This document shows positions 43,850 through 54,768 of a stretch of DNA of 64,000 nt, piece after piece. The translations under genes were made by a program, and so were the position numbers. The notes under the pieces are model-generated. The model worked only from the letters and a program-made list of their open reading frames with translations. It was not told where the DNA came from and searched no databases. Numbering within the stretch: position 1 is the stretch's first letter; the number at the start of each line of letters is the position of its first letter. Source of the DNA: Diphasiastrum complanatum (lineage: Eukaryota > Streptophyta > Lycopodiopsida > Lycopodiales > Lycopodiaceae). Location: positions 27,304,309 through 27,368,308 of the forward strand of contig CM055112.1 of assembly GCA_029204225.1 (NCBI GenBank), written 5' to 3'.

Positions 43850-45890
43850 TTAAAGCTTTGCATAAAGCTTCAAATATGACTCTAGGCAACACCTTAGTGA
43901 AGAGGTCCGCAATATTATCCTCTGTAGGACAATACTCAAGTAAAATGTTGCCATTATGAAGTCTCTCCCGAACAAAGTGATAATGGATCTCGATATGCTT
44001 CGTCCCCACATGAAAACAAAATTCCGTGGAATGGCAATAACACTTTGACTATCACTCAAGATAAGAGTGGCTGAGGGCTCACCAAACTTCATGTCAACAA
44101 GTAATCTTCTCAGCCATAAACACTCTGTTGTGGCTGAAAATATCGCTCTATATTCTGCCTCACTAGAAGAAGTAGCAACAGTGGGCTGCTTTTTACTTGA
44201 CCAAAAAATTGCAAAATTTCCATAAAAAAAGCAATGTCCACTTGTAGAACGTCTAGTGTCTTGATCTCCACCCCATTCCAAGTCACTAAAACCAACCAAA
44301 CATGCATCATCACAAGCAAGAAAAAACAATCCATGACTTCTTGTTCCTTGAAGATATCGAAAGATCTTCTTCAACGCTTTCCAATGTGATGTCATCGGGG
44401 CATGCATGAATTGACTCATGAGTGAGACACTATAAGAAATGTCCGGTTTTGAATTACATAGGTAAATGAGACAGCCAATAGCTTGACAATATAAAGTAGT
44501 ATCAAATGGTTCACCATCGCCTTGACTACTTAATTTCAGGCCTGTCTCCATAGGTGGCTTGCAATCTTTCATCTTGAACCGCTTCAAAATCTGTCTGCCC
44601 AATGTAGCGTTCTTGAGAGATGAAAATTCCAGACCCTTCTTTTATAAATTCAAGACCAAAATAAAAGTGCAATAGGCCTTAATCTGAGGTTTCAAAAACC
44701 ATACCAAGATCAAGTATTACAGCATCAATTTGTTGCTCATTACTTCCCGTAATAATAATATCATCAACATAAAGCAAAATAATGATCATATAATCTGAAG
44801 TATGCTTGACATAAAGAGTAAATTCGCTAGGACTATTAATAAACCCACAATCACAAAAATAGGCATGTATCTTTTGATACCACATCCTCGAGGCTTGCTT
44901 TAGTCCATAAAGTGCCTTCTTGGGAAGACAAACTTTATCTTCTTGGCCTTCAACCAAAAAACCAACAGGTTGTTGAAGGTACGCTTCCTCATTGAGATCA
45001 CCATTGAGGAATGTTGTCTTTATGTCAAGCTGCCGCAAACGCCAACCAAAATGGGCAGCCAAAGAGGTTACTACCCTCACGGTAGTCATCTGAGCAGTAG
45101 GAGAAAAAGTCTCCTCATAATCAATCCCCTCTTGTTGAGCATAGCCTTTGGCAACAAGCCTTGCCTTGTACCTTTCAATGGTACCATCTGCCTTATACTT
45201 GATTTTGTATACCCATTTAGAACCAATTGCCTTCTTCCCATGAGGAAGATCAACAAGAACCCAAATCTGGTTCTTCATGAGTGAGTCATACTCATCTTGC
45301 ATCGCATCCTCCCAACATTTTACTCCCTTGGCCTGCTTGTAAAAAAACAGGTTCTTCCGCAACGTCTCCATGAGATGTAAGAGCAAAATCTGAAAAATCA
45401 GCATAGTCCACTGATTTTGTAGAGGCACGTGTCTTTCCATCATAAAATGAACTTACTTTGTTGTCCTGCAAAGTCGACAATAGCCACCGTGGGACTGTTT
45501 TGGGCTGTCCAACAGCCATGTCTCTTCTTGCAATTTGCTATCCAAGATCTTCCGACACTGCACTTGGCTGTCCAAGATCTTCCAAAACTGGTCCTTGCTG
45601 TCCAACAGTTCCTACAGGCTGATTTTGAGCAACAATGGGCGGTTCTTGATGAACATGAGACTCTAAACTTGATAAGGCATTGGGCAGTTCGAAACTGGTT
45701 GATTGCTGCCCCTTATCTCCAAAAATAGAAGATGGTACCAAATCTGGAAAAACTTCAACATTCACACTGTGTGGGCTGTCCCCCTTCAAGATATGAGTTG
45801 GGACCACATCTAATAAATTCTTTTCATCAAAATGCACATAACGACTAACAATAATCATGTTAGTGCTCAAATTGAGCAGTCTATACTTTG
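43850..45890 (-). pseudogene. Copia linker, reverse transcriptase and RNase H, broken
   Basis: 45890-45538 continues the linker (YRLLNLSTNMIIVSRYVHFD) and stops. 45519-45292 and then 45443-44679 carry RT (MQDEYDSLMKNQIWVLVDLP, SKWVYKIKYKADGTIERYKA, FLNGDLNEEAYLQQPVGF, ALYGLKQASRMWYQ, catalytic LLYVDDIIITGS). 44602-43850 is RNase H (KPDISYSVSLMSQFMHAP, DLEWGGDQDTRRSTSGHCFF, SSSEAEYRAIFSATTECLW). At least three shifts or stops separate the blocks. Confidence 0.9.
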
Positions 45891-47788
45891 CTTTCACTAC
45901 TATAGCCAACAAAAATGCATTTAACTCCTTTATCCTTAAGCTTTGTACGAAGCTTATCCGGAACAAAAGTATAAGTCGTACAACCAAAAATGCGAAAGTG
46001 AGAGATTGAAGGCTTCTTCCCATACCAAACTTCATAAGGACTTAATACTTTCAATGTTTTAGTAGGACAACGATTGCTTATGTATGCTGCCGTTATAACC
46101 GCTTCAGCCCAAAACTTGTGAGGCAGCCCCTTTGCTTTGAGCATGCAACGGGCCATCTCCATAAGTGTGCGACTCTTTCGCTCGGCCACACCATTTTGTT
46201 GAGGCGTATAGGGAGTTGTCATTTGATGTAGAATTCTCTTCTCTCGAAGAAATGCACCGAACGTACTCTTGATGTATTCCCCTCCTCGATCGATGCGTAG
46301 GGTCTTCAAAGAATGCCCAAATTGATTTTCCACCATTGCTAGAAAATCTTTGAAATGTTGAAAAACTTTTGATTTAGCCTTCATAGGATAGATCCATGTA
46401 AAACGGAAAAAGTCATCAATAAAAGTCACAAAATAGATGCACTTTCCAATGGATTCGGTCCTCATTGGACCACAAACATCACTATGAACCAAATCAAATT
46501 TATCAAGAACCCTTATAGTTCCATCAATTGGAAAAGGTTTCCTTTGAAACTTTCCAAGTATGCACCCCTCGCATACATGCCCTTCCGGCTGCTCAAGAGT
46601 AGAAAAATCTTTTACCATATTAAATGTCTTCAGCTTCTTCAAACTTGCAAAGTTGAGATGCCCAAACCTTGCGTGCCACAATTTAGCCAACTCCAATGAT
46701 TGTGATGTAAGAGCAACAAGACATATAGAGAGAATTCGTCGCTCATAGGTATCCATAATGAATAAGCCAGCATGCATTGTTCCAGAAACAATAATCAAGA
46801 GAGATCTTTTAGGATCCTTGACAAGACACTTATCTTCTTTGAACTCAACAACTAGTCTTTGCTTCAACATAGTTGAAACCGAAAGAAGATTCTTCTTGAT
46901 TCCTGAAACATAAAGCACATTCTTAATGTACTTTTCTTCACCATTACGCAGAATGATGGCTACAATTCCAATTCCATAAACAGAATAAGATGCATTATCT
47001 GCACATTGTACCTTGCTTCCATTTTGCACTTTCACTAATTTAGTGAATGCTTCTTTGCGAGAAGTCATATGACGTGTAGCACCATTATCAATCACCCATT
47101 CAATGGGCTGAAAATCAGCAACTTGCAAAACAGAACTTGAATTCCTCAAAGATGTAGAAGTACTATTAGAAGCAATATTAGACACAAAAGCATAGTCTTG
47201 GTTGAAGAGATCACCACTAGCTTCAAGCTCTCGCTCCAAAGTAGCAAGTGAAGCACTAGTATCAATTCCTTTACTCTCCTCTTTCGCAAGCTTCTTCTTA
47301 CAATCCTTGATGAAGTGCCCATACTTCTTGCAATAGTGGCACTTCCCTTTCTTCTTTTGAGTGTTGACATTTTGATCTCCAATGGGCTTTTGCTCATCCT
47401 TGGAAGGAGGCTTCCCCTTTCCTTTTGACTTGCCTTTGCCCTTGCCTTTCGTGAAAAAAGCTTGATCTAGTTGAGTGTCACCTGCAAAATTTTGCCTCGT
47501 TTGCTCTTCTTGAAGAAGCAGCCCAGCCAGTTCATCAAAGGAGAGTTGATGTCCCCTAAGAGAGATACTCAAAGATGAAACAAATGGAAGATAAGAGGAA
47601 GGTAATGAGTTGAGAGTAATGGAAACAAATTGAGCATCCTCAATTATCTCATCAATATTGAGAAGCTCCTCACGATGATCCTTGATCTTCGTCAAGTGAT
47701 CGGTCACTTGATCCCCTTCTTGCATCTTCAACAAAGAAAGTTGATTTTTGAGATACACTACTCTTGCTGGATTTTTGACTCTATACAT
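45881..47788 (-). CDS. Copia gag-protease-integrase open frame (635 aa)
   Basis: The longest intact retrotransposon frame in the window. Order: UBN2/gag (AFTLNSLPSSY-like region, reads LLNIDEIIEDAQFVSITLNS), zinc knuckle CHYCKKYGHFIKDCKKK (about residues 150-166), protease WVIDNGATRHMTSRKEAF with the catalytic DSGA changed to DNGA, pre-integrase ELAKLWHARFGHLNFASL and CEGCILGKFQRKPF, and the integrase core with HSDVCGPMRTESIG, FVTFIDDFF and IDRGGEYIKSTFGAF. It ends in the integrase C-terminal part (FRIFGCTTYTFVPDKLRTK, CIFVGYSSES), where a frameshift near 45890 moves the reading to another frame. Confidence 0.93.
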   Translation of the reverse strand: MYRVKNPARVVYLKNQLSLLKMQEGDQVTDHLTKIKDHREELLNIDEIIEDAQFVSITLNSLPSSYLPFVSSLSISLRGHQLSFDELAGLLLQEEQTRQNFAGDTQLDQAFFTKGKGKGKSKGKGKPPSKDEQKPIGDQNVNTQKKKGKCHYCKKYGHFIKDCKKKLAKEESKGIDTSASLATLERELEASGDLFNQDYAFVSNIASNSTSTSLRNSSSVLQVADFQPIEWVIDNGATRHMTSRKEAFTKLVKVQNGSKVQCADNASYSVYGIGIVAIILRNGEEKYIKNVLYVSGIKKNLLSVSTMLKQRLVVEFKEDKCLVKDPKRSLLIIVSGTMHAGLFIMDTYERRILSICLVALTSQSLELAKLWHARFGHLNFASLKKLKTFNMVKDFSTLEQPEGHVCEGCILGKFQRKPFPIDGTIRVLDKFDLVHSDVCGPMRTESIGKCIYFVTFIDDFFRFTWIYPMKAKSKVFQHFKDFLAMVENQFGHSLKTLRIDRGGEYIKSTFGAFLREKRILHQMTTPYTPQQNGVAERKSRTLMEMARCMLKAKGLPHKFWAEAVITAAYISNRCPTKTLKVLSPYEVWYGKKPSISHFRIFGCTTYTFVPDKLRTKLKDKGVKCIFVGYSSESKV

Positions 47789-48032
47789 AGTATAAAGTGT
47801 ATCCCACGCACTTTTAGATGTCTTACGAGACCTATATGAGGTAAAATAGATCTTTTCACAACAAGAGCAACCATAGAATGTGCTTGTGCATCCCTTCTAT
47901 CCCACTTCTTTTGTTCTTCTGAAGATGTAGAAGATGATGATGATGATGATCCACGAGGTGTAGGAGGTGCCAAAGAAGGAGGCCTTTCCTCATCACCATT
48001 GACCAATTGGTCCCGTCAAAAGATCCATGTTG

Positions 48033-48182
48033 TGGCGGCCCAAATTTTGAAGGCTTGAACCTTTGTTGAGGGCTAGAATAGCATGCATCTATGAATTTGG
48101 TCCTTTAATATGCATGATTGGTGGGTTACTATGTATGCATGACTTGTGCTTATTATGCATGAATGCCCATGGGAATGTCATT
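48033..48182. other. Short spacer between copia gag and duplication arm 2
   Basis: 150 bp with ATGCATG-type runs. No feature assigned. Confidence 0.4.
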
Positions 48183-50010
48183 GGATGAGAGAGAGAGAGA
48201 GAGACAGAGAATGGCAACATAATCTTTTGTTTGTGGGCAATTCTCAGCCCTTTTGCTTTTGAAAGGATTTCTTATGAGGTAAGAAGTTGAGTGCTTTACA
48301 GTACACAAGACTTGATGGCTTGATGAACGTTTGACATGAACGTTTGAGAAGCTTAATGTCAATAATAATCCATGCTTTGTGGATAATGTAATGGTTTCTC
48401 GTATTCTGCCTGCTGGGTAGTAATGTTTTTGATTTTGCATGTGGACATCGCTATTTTATGAACAACTTTGATATACAAGCGATTTGTGTGAAAATTTGAG
48501 CAATTTGTGTTTTACTTACAAAACGAGCCATGAATTTTTTTGCTTCAGTGACCAATCTTGGCGATCGATTTATTGTGATGAAATTTTGTTGTTGGCTTGA
48601 AAACTAGCCATGGATTGCATCTGGTCTTTCAGACGATCTTCCAACTACATCCTTACCAAACTTATGCCACTACTTTGTTAGCAGTGGATCTGCTTGCTCA
48701 CTCGCTTGGCAAAGCCAAAATTGGTAGAAATAGTCCTTGGGCCTTTTCTAAGCTTGTTATATGGTGAATGTAGCAAACAGGTAGCGAGATCTTTGTTGAC
48801 TGAACCTAATATTTGCGGATCGGTGTTTGTTGCAAATGCCTAGCAGACGTCTTAGTGTAAACAGCTGTCTTGCCCCATCACCAAGAGCCCAGTGGGTCTT
48901 ACCATTGGCTTTTTCTCATGTCATTTGAGTTTTTGACGGGAAAATATGGTTCCCCATGCCCACAATTTCCCAACTAAGGAAAGTCGTGTGGGAAATGCTC
49001 ATAGGAAATATTTTGGAAACCACTGTTTTTGCCATGGATAAACAATTGTCCCCCATCACTCAGGAAATACAGTTTTTCAAAACGTAGCAGTATGAATGCT
49101 TTTCTGGGAAATGAGTTTCCCATTGAAGAAACAAGTTTTCCTATTGGGGAATTATGAAAACTATATTGACAGATTATTCATGTGAGGTTCAACGGATGGA
49201 ATTTCTCAATTTCTTATTTTTAATCAAATATTCCAATTTAATAAAATTTCACCACATGAGATGATGGAGCGTATCCTGTTTCCTTGTTTCTCAGGGGGCT
49301 TACATTTTCTGAGTAGGAAGTTTCTCCGACGCCTATGCTTCATAGATTCTCCGTGGCATAATTTAGACATCTTACTTCATCACCAAATGCACTCAGTGGG
49401 ATGCACCACACTCTTGAAATAACAATTGAAACTCTTTTGTGACTTGTAACCCCATCACCAAGCACCTGGTGGGACTTACTACTAACTTCAAGGAGCTGTC
49501 GATATTCTTTTATGACACTTAACCCCATCTCTAGGCACTCGACGGGATTTACCACTAGCTTCAAGGAGCCATCAGGACATCATGTAATAAGAGTTACACG
49601 ACATTGTGAACCTCTTGGAGTCGATTCCAATCAAGATTTTGCATTGTTTTTAGAAAGCTAGTTCCCAAATGCCACTAGGCTGTTAAAAATCTGTGCACAA
49701 TGAATAGATCTGTCGAAAATTTGTGTAATTATAGTTTCAAGTAATCTATATGTGATTGGACTGTGCAAGTTTTAGGGTATCTCCCATCTATATCCGTACT
49801 TACTATGTTGAAACGTTGAATGAGCAAAAGTTATTTTGTTATAGCTTTCTAGTTCCCCTTGCAAGTGTATATGTTGATAGATCAATTAAACTTCGCCTGT
49901 TCAAAGGGATAAATGAATGTAGGACATTGATTTTCGTTCATGGTTTCATGATGCAGAAGCTAATCAATACCTATGATTGATCATACTATTCCTGAAGTCT
50001 ATTTGGAGAC

Positions 50011-50513
50011 ATGGACCTTGCAGACAGAACCGTTGGCTTCGTGCTGCTGCTTTTCAGCATCTCATTATTCAGTTATTACACATTCTGGGTTATAATCACG
50101 GTCTCTCTCTCTCTACTGCTGCCCAAATGGATCATTTTATTTTTCGCTGCAAATATGCAGTTAGCTCACAACTTTTATTCTAGTATATATATAAACAGGC
50201 CACCCATTTAGTAGTAACTAGGCCCATCTGTCAAAATGAACTGTAGCAAGCTTGAATCACTGCATTAGTGATTTCAAGGATCATAACAAGTATTATGATT
50301 TTTTACATTTACAATTTAATGGCACAACTCTTAGTGTATTTTGGTGTTTACTTTCAGCCATTTGTGGACAGCGATCATTTTTTCCCAGCGAGGGAGTACG
50401 CCATCTTCATACCTGCACTTGCAGGTGTAACCCTTTTATCATTGATTATGATCTTTGTTGGCGTTGTGCTCTTGCTCTTGCGGTCGGGAAAATCTAAATC
50501 AAAAACTGCTTAA
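50011..50513 (+). CDS. DPM2: DPM2, dolichol-phosphate mannose synthase subunit 2 (copy 2)
   Basis: Exons 50011-50100 and 50358-50513, GT-AG intron, 81 residues. Exon 1 differs from copy 1 by one residue within the shared part (V to I, LLFSISLF). In exon 2 a 12-bp in-frame deletion turns the loop DSDHFVHGFFPAREY into DSDHFFPAREY, and a 6-bp in-frame duplication (CTCTTG) adds two leucines to the second helix (VVLLLLRSGKSKSKTA). I to F and F to L changes occur near the second helix. The frame is open throughout and splice sites are kept, so it may still be made, but the lost loop residues belong to the family's conserved lumenal segment. Downstream lies a CT tract in place of a clear 3' UTR. Confidence 0.88.
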
Positions 50514-50520
50514 AGACATG

Positions 50521-50523
<3 letters not shown>

Positions 50524-50587
<64 letters not shown>
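50524..50587 (+). repeat. (CT)n microsatellite at duplication boundary
   Basis: About 32 CT units starting 11 bases after the DPM2 copy 2 stop codon, as the GA tract does next to copy 1. Confidence 0.97.
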
Positions 50588-50589
<2 letters not shown>

Positions 50590-51599
50590 CCACCCCACGA
50601 ACACCGTAAGCTCACTCCCGTTGTCTATCAAAACTCACATTATCGCTATTTTTCATCTCAAAACCCTTAGAAAAACTCTAACCCTAAAACCCTAATCCTA
50701 AAAAAGAACTATAAATCAACACCCTCTCTCCCTCTCTCTCCCCTCTGCTCCCTGTGCTACACACACTCTCTCTCTCTCTCTACCCCGCCCACGAACACCG
50801 TAAGCTCACTTCCATCGTTTGGAAACGGACAACCTAGCAACCTATGCATGACAATAGCTGCTGCCCATAAACACCAAAAACCAGCCCGATCCAACATCAG
50901 CTCCTTGCCTTGTCACTCCTCACAGCCAAGCCAGGCAGCCATGAATCAACGCAATGCAAGCCCTCAAAAGTAGTCCCAATCCTTGCTACTACTATACAAT
51001 CATAATGCGAACCGGAGGAAATACTCTATGTCAGCTACCACTGGAAAGGCTTTCTGAAGCGGTTATTCTGTCTCCTCCGATTACACAGAAAGCTATCTCT
51101 GAGCACAGTTGATTCCTCTCATAATAATGCTTGGAATTGAACAGAATAGAGTGGAAAAGAAAGACAATCTTTCTCTCTCTCTCTCTCTCAACTCACCTTA
51201 TCTCTGATAGACTTTGGGGACAATAAGGAAGTGCGATGATGAATCCCTGCAGACGCAGGCACGCTATTAACCCAGCCTCCGCCCACAGCCAAAGCAGCAG
51301 CTCTGAGACGAAAAGCAAAATGCCACCAGATTGATCCGCCTAAAAGTGTAGCAAACACCAATACTAAAAGCTACCGATGCTTTGTTCCTTGTTCCTTCTT
51401 GCCTGCGATGCTGACCACTAAATGTCTGCCCCCCCCATCCTATCCCTTTCACTCATATGCTCGATCCTCGTTGCTTCTCCTCGCTCGTGCGCACACTCTC
51501 TCGCTCTATATATCAACTCATTATAGCGGGGGCTGTGTGTGTGTGTCTCTCTCTCTCTCTATATATCTCTCTCTCTCTCTCTCGCTCTCTCTCTCTCTC

Positions 51600-51880
51600 A
51601 ACTCACACATTATCTCTATTTTTCATTCTAAAACCTTAAAAGAAGTGTAACCCTAAAAAACACCCTAATTTTTTGAAAAACCCTCTCCCTCGCCCTCGTC
51701 ACGCTGGCTCTTATGCGGTCTCTTTCTCCACGCATATATATATCCTTTTCTCTCTACGAAACTTCTAGATTTTTCTCTTTCTACTCTTTTCTGGAAAGTT
51801 CCAGAAAACTGCCCTTCACCCTTCAGCTGCGCCCTTCAACTGCCTATCATTGAAAACTTAGGACACACATGGCCCAATGA
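51600..51880 (+). repeat. CT-headed repeat, copy i
   Basis: Begins right after a CT tract with AACTCACACATTATCTCTA and ends TAGGACACACATGGCCCAAT. About 280 bp. The inner part is CT-rich and diverged from the other copies. Confidence 0.7.
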
Positions 51881-51934
51881 AAACGCAAGAAAAGCATTTT
51901 TTTCATCACTGCTGACATTCTCTCTTCCTCTCTC

Positions 51935-52230
51935 TCAACTCAGATTAACATTATTGCTATTTTTATCTGAAACCTAAAAAATCCTTAAAAAAATCTTAAA
52001 CCTAAAAGAGAAAATGAGCGACTCTCGGAATCGCGATGGTGATGTGCTCCTCTCCTCCTATCTCTTGCCATTTTATATGTTTTTTCTTTCTAAAAACTTC
52101 TTTTTCTAAAAATTTCTAAAGCCACATGTTCTCTCTTTAAAAAAATTTAAATGCGCATGTTATTTTAAACACATTAAAATTGCTCTTCAAATGCTTTCCA
52201 ATAAGTTCTAGGACAAACATGGACCATATA
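51935..52230 (+). repeat. CT-headed repeat, copy ii
   Basis: Begins CAACTCAGATTAACATTATT and includes GAAACCTAAAAAATCC, GGTGATGTGC and TCTAAAAACTTC. Ends CTAGGACAAACATGGACCA. Clearly similar to copy iii along its length. Confidence 0.85.
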
Positions 52231-52538
52231 TATCAGATCTTTTTAGGTATATAAATATATATATGAAAGTGCCCCGCAAAAGCAATCGGTCCCAACTTTT
52301 CAAATATGTATACACATATACGGATTACGCAACTCTGAAACTTAGATGAGGTAATTCTATGCAAACGAGCTTCGGATGTTGCTAGCTAGATTCACCATTC
52401 CTCCACTTACAACTTCACGTTTAGACAAAGTCCACAGATTTCAGCCGTATACTATAAATGTACTTGTTTGCATAAACAATACGAATAATTCAAAATCGTC
52501 GAAAAGGAGATAAAACTTTTTTTGTCTATCATTGTGCA

Positions 52539-52540
<2 letters not shown>

Positions 52541-52630
<90 letters not shown>
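52541..52630 (+). repeat. (CT)n microsatellite
   Basis: About 45 CT units, abutting CT-headed repeat copy iii. Confidence 0.97.
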
Positions 52631-52634
<4 letters not shown>

Positions 52635-52906
52635 TCACATTATTGCTATTTTTCATGTGAAACCTAAAAAATCCTTAAAAAACATTCAGCACCTCTCTCT
52701 TCGCGATCGTGATGTGCACCCTCCTCTCTTTCTCTCTCTCCATTTTATATCTTTTTTCTCTTTCTAAAAACTTCCCTTTCTAGGAATTTGTAAAGTCACA
52801 TGTTTTCTCTCTATAAATTTCTAAATGCAGATATCATTTTGAACCCATTTCAAATGCACTTCAAATGCCCTTCAAATACGTTTTAGGGCAAACGTGGACC
52901 AATGAG
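52631..52906 (+). repeat. CT-headed repeat, copy iii
   Basis: Begins CAACTCACATTATTGCTATT and includes GAAACCTAAAAAATCC, GTGATGTGCACC and TCTAAAAACTTCC. Ends TTAGGGCAAACGTGGACCAA. It is flanked by CT tracts on both sides. Confidence 0.85.
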
Positions 52907-52911
52907 AATAG

Positions 52912-53040
<129 letters not shown>

Positions 53041-53057
53041 TACTGCATACCTCCAGG

Positions 53058-53465
53058 TGTCGGTTAACCACAACAGAGACCGAACGATTCACGTTCCACC
53101 CCGCCATAGGACCCAATCCAGGTCCACCCTCCGTGCCCTGGCCTATGACCGTAACAAGCAAGATCCGACTTCCATCCTAGACAGTGTCCCATACCACTGC
53201 CTAGGCTCTCAGCCATCTCTTTTCTCAAGCTAGCACTCATCCCGGCTGTGCACATTGCTCTCCATCCACCTTCTCCTAGGTAGATAGAATGGATGGCAAA
53301 GTCATCCTTCCCTTTCCAAAGTGGGAGACTCCAAGCCATACGCACATCCTAGGTTATGACACGTGGCAGCCATGTAGGTTCACGAGTCACCAGTCAAGTC
53401 AACAGGCCCAGTCATCGTCCAGTCTCAAGTTAGGTTTGGGACCCAAGGGGGTTGGGTCCCTAACA
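53058..53465 (-). repeat. Ty3/gypsy 3' LTR
   Basis: 408 bp from TGTTAGGGACCC (minus, at 53465) to CCGACA (at 53058), TG...CA ended, next to a polypurine tract AAGGGGGAGGGAA at 53466-53478. The far end is chosen as the last CA-type terminus before the microsatellite. Confidence 0.7.
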
Positions 53466-53478
53466 TTCCCTCCCCCTT

Positions 53479-53890
53479 AAAAGACTCCTCTTCTAAGGAA
53501 GAAAATTTGGAAACCTCAGTCTAAGGTCATGTTCATTTCCCCAAGTATCATTGTCTTCGGAGCTTCCTTTCCAACGAACCAATTACTCAGTTACTTGACG
53601 GTTTCTGAGCCCACGTTGACATACATCAACAATGGCCTGTGGTTCCGAAGGTACAAAGGATGTCAGGTCCTCAAGCTGAACTAGATTCTCCTGAAGGATT
53701 AAGTCATCATTTCCACCAAGTCGTTCCTTTAAATGACTAATGTGAAAAATTGGATGGAGGTCAACCGCATTGTTAATATATTTTAACGCTTGATGGTCAG
53801 TAACTATGGTAAACTGGGAGTCGTACAAATAATGTCTCCACACTTTCAAGGCATGAATAACAGCAAAAAGCTCCTTGACCCCAGTATGGA
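53479..53890 (-). mobile_element. Ty3/gypsy RNase H fused to integrase chromodomain, internal deletion
   Basis: The minus strand reads RNase H (KELFAVIHALKVWRHYL, DSQFTIVTDHQALKYI), then jumps directly to the integrase C-terminal part (HPIFHISHLKERLG, EPQAIVDVCQRGLRNRQVTE). After a frame break near 53583 comes a chromodomain core LVRWKGSSEDNDTWGNEHDL, in which the aromatic W of the histone-reading motif is kept. The whole integrase core is missing, so a deletion of more than 1 kb joined the two parts. Confidence 0.88.
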
Positions 53891-54768
53891 CGAGAAACCT
53901 CGTTCATATACAGACGAAATGATCTAAGTTTATTCTTCAAAACCAAAAAGGAAAAATTCAAAATAGCTAAAGTACATACCAATAGAGATCCAATATCTAT
54001 ATTCGAAATGCTACAAGGAATTCAATTCCTTCAAGAAGATCTTTAACCGCATTATCCGATAATCCAGAGATCTCAAAACTCCATCTAGATTTTCAATACC
54101 ATATATGTACATATCTATTCCACCAAATACTGGATTACCCTCATATTTGTTCCTAATGGATCGCAATAATCTATTAACAAAATTGTGATTTAACAAGAAT
54201 CTGCACATGGTTTTACCGTCACATAAACAACCCAACTGGTTGATACTATCATTCCCAAATTCCTAGCATCTGAGAGTTCCAACTCTTAGGAATAAGACTC
54301 TTTACAGTACAACTGTGAACCAAGTATCATTCTCGTTTCAATGTCACAATTTCCAATAACAAATAGGGTCAACTCATAGTCCTATAGATATTCAAAATAA
54401 ATTCAACTTAATGAATTCAATAAACCGGTGCTATGCAATTTTCTTACAAGGATTATTAACCAATCCAAACTACATAACACAATCACATTTACCTACTTTG
54501 GTGTCTCATTTTCTTCCTCCCTTCGATTTTACGGTCACCCAAAAAATTTCATTAGCGAAGACCCCTGAAAACTCGTTTGACACAAGTAAATGCTAGGTTG
54601 CTACCCTTTTGACCACACTAGCTTAAGTATTACTTCGTTAAAGTTGCCTGAAACTAATGGAAAATCAATAAAATTAGGATCCAGGTACTCTTCACGATAT
54701 TCAATACACCTATTTTTTAATCGAATATAGAGCTACCCCTAAATATTTACGACCTTATTCCATTTATT
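53891..54768. other. Unassigned segment
   Basis: AT-rich sequence between the gypsy piece and the truncated copia LTR. On the minus strand 54280-54011 reads QLGCLCDGKTMCRFLLNHNF, then VNRLLRSIRNKYEGNP and LRSLDYRIMRLKIFLKELNS, which looks protein-like, but I do not recognise the family. Confidence 0.35.

Larger units (their letters stand above)
43757..48032 (-). mobile_element. Copia element, nearly full coding region, LTRs lost
   Basis: Minus strand from gag near 48032 (MDLLTGPIGQ) to RNase H at 43850. Only the first ~22 bp of the 3' LTR remain (TGTTAGAAATAAATGAC, 43757-43778) after a polypurine tract (AAGGAGGG). No 5' LTR was found: the sequence upstream of gag runs into the inverted duplication at 48183. 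Confidence 0.88.
48183..50587 (-). repeat. Inverted duplication, arm 2 (contains DPM2)
   Basis: Reverse complement of 21454-24595 with two size differences (see arm 1). It begins in an interrupted GA tract (48187-48209) and ends in a CT tract (50524-50587). Confidence 0.9.

Noticed and set aside
50660-50705. Interstitial telomere (AACCCTAAA-like units)
   Set aside because: Only a few irregular units; these are telobox-like motifs within CT-rich sequence, not a telomere array.
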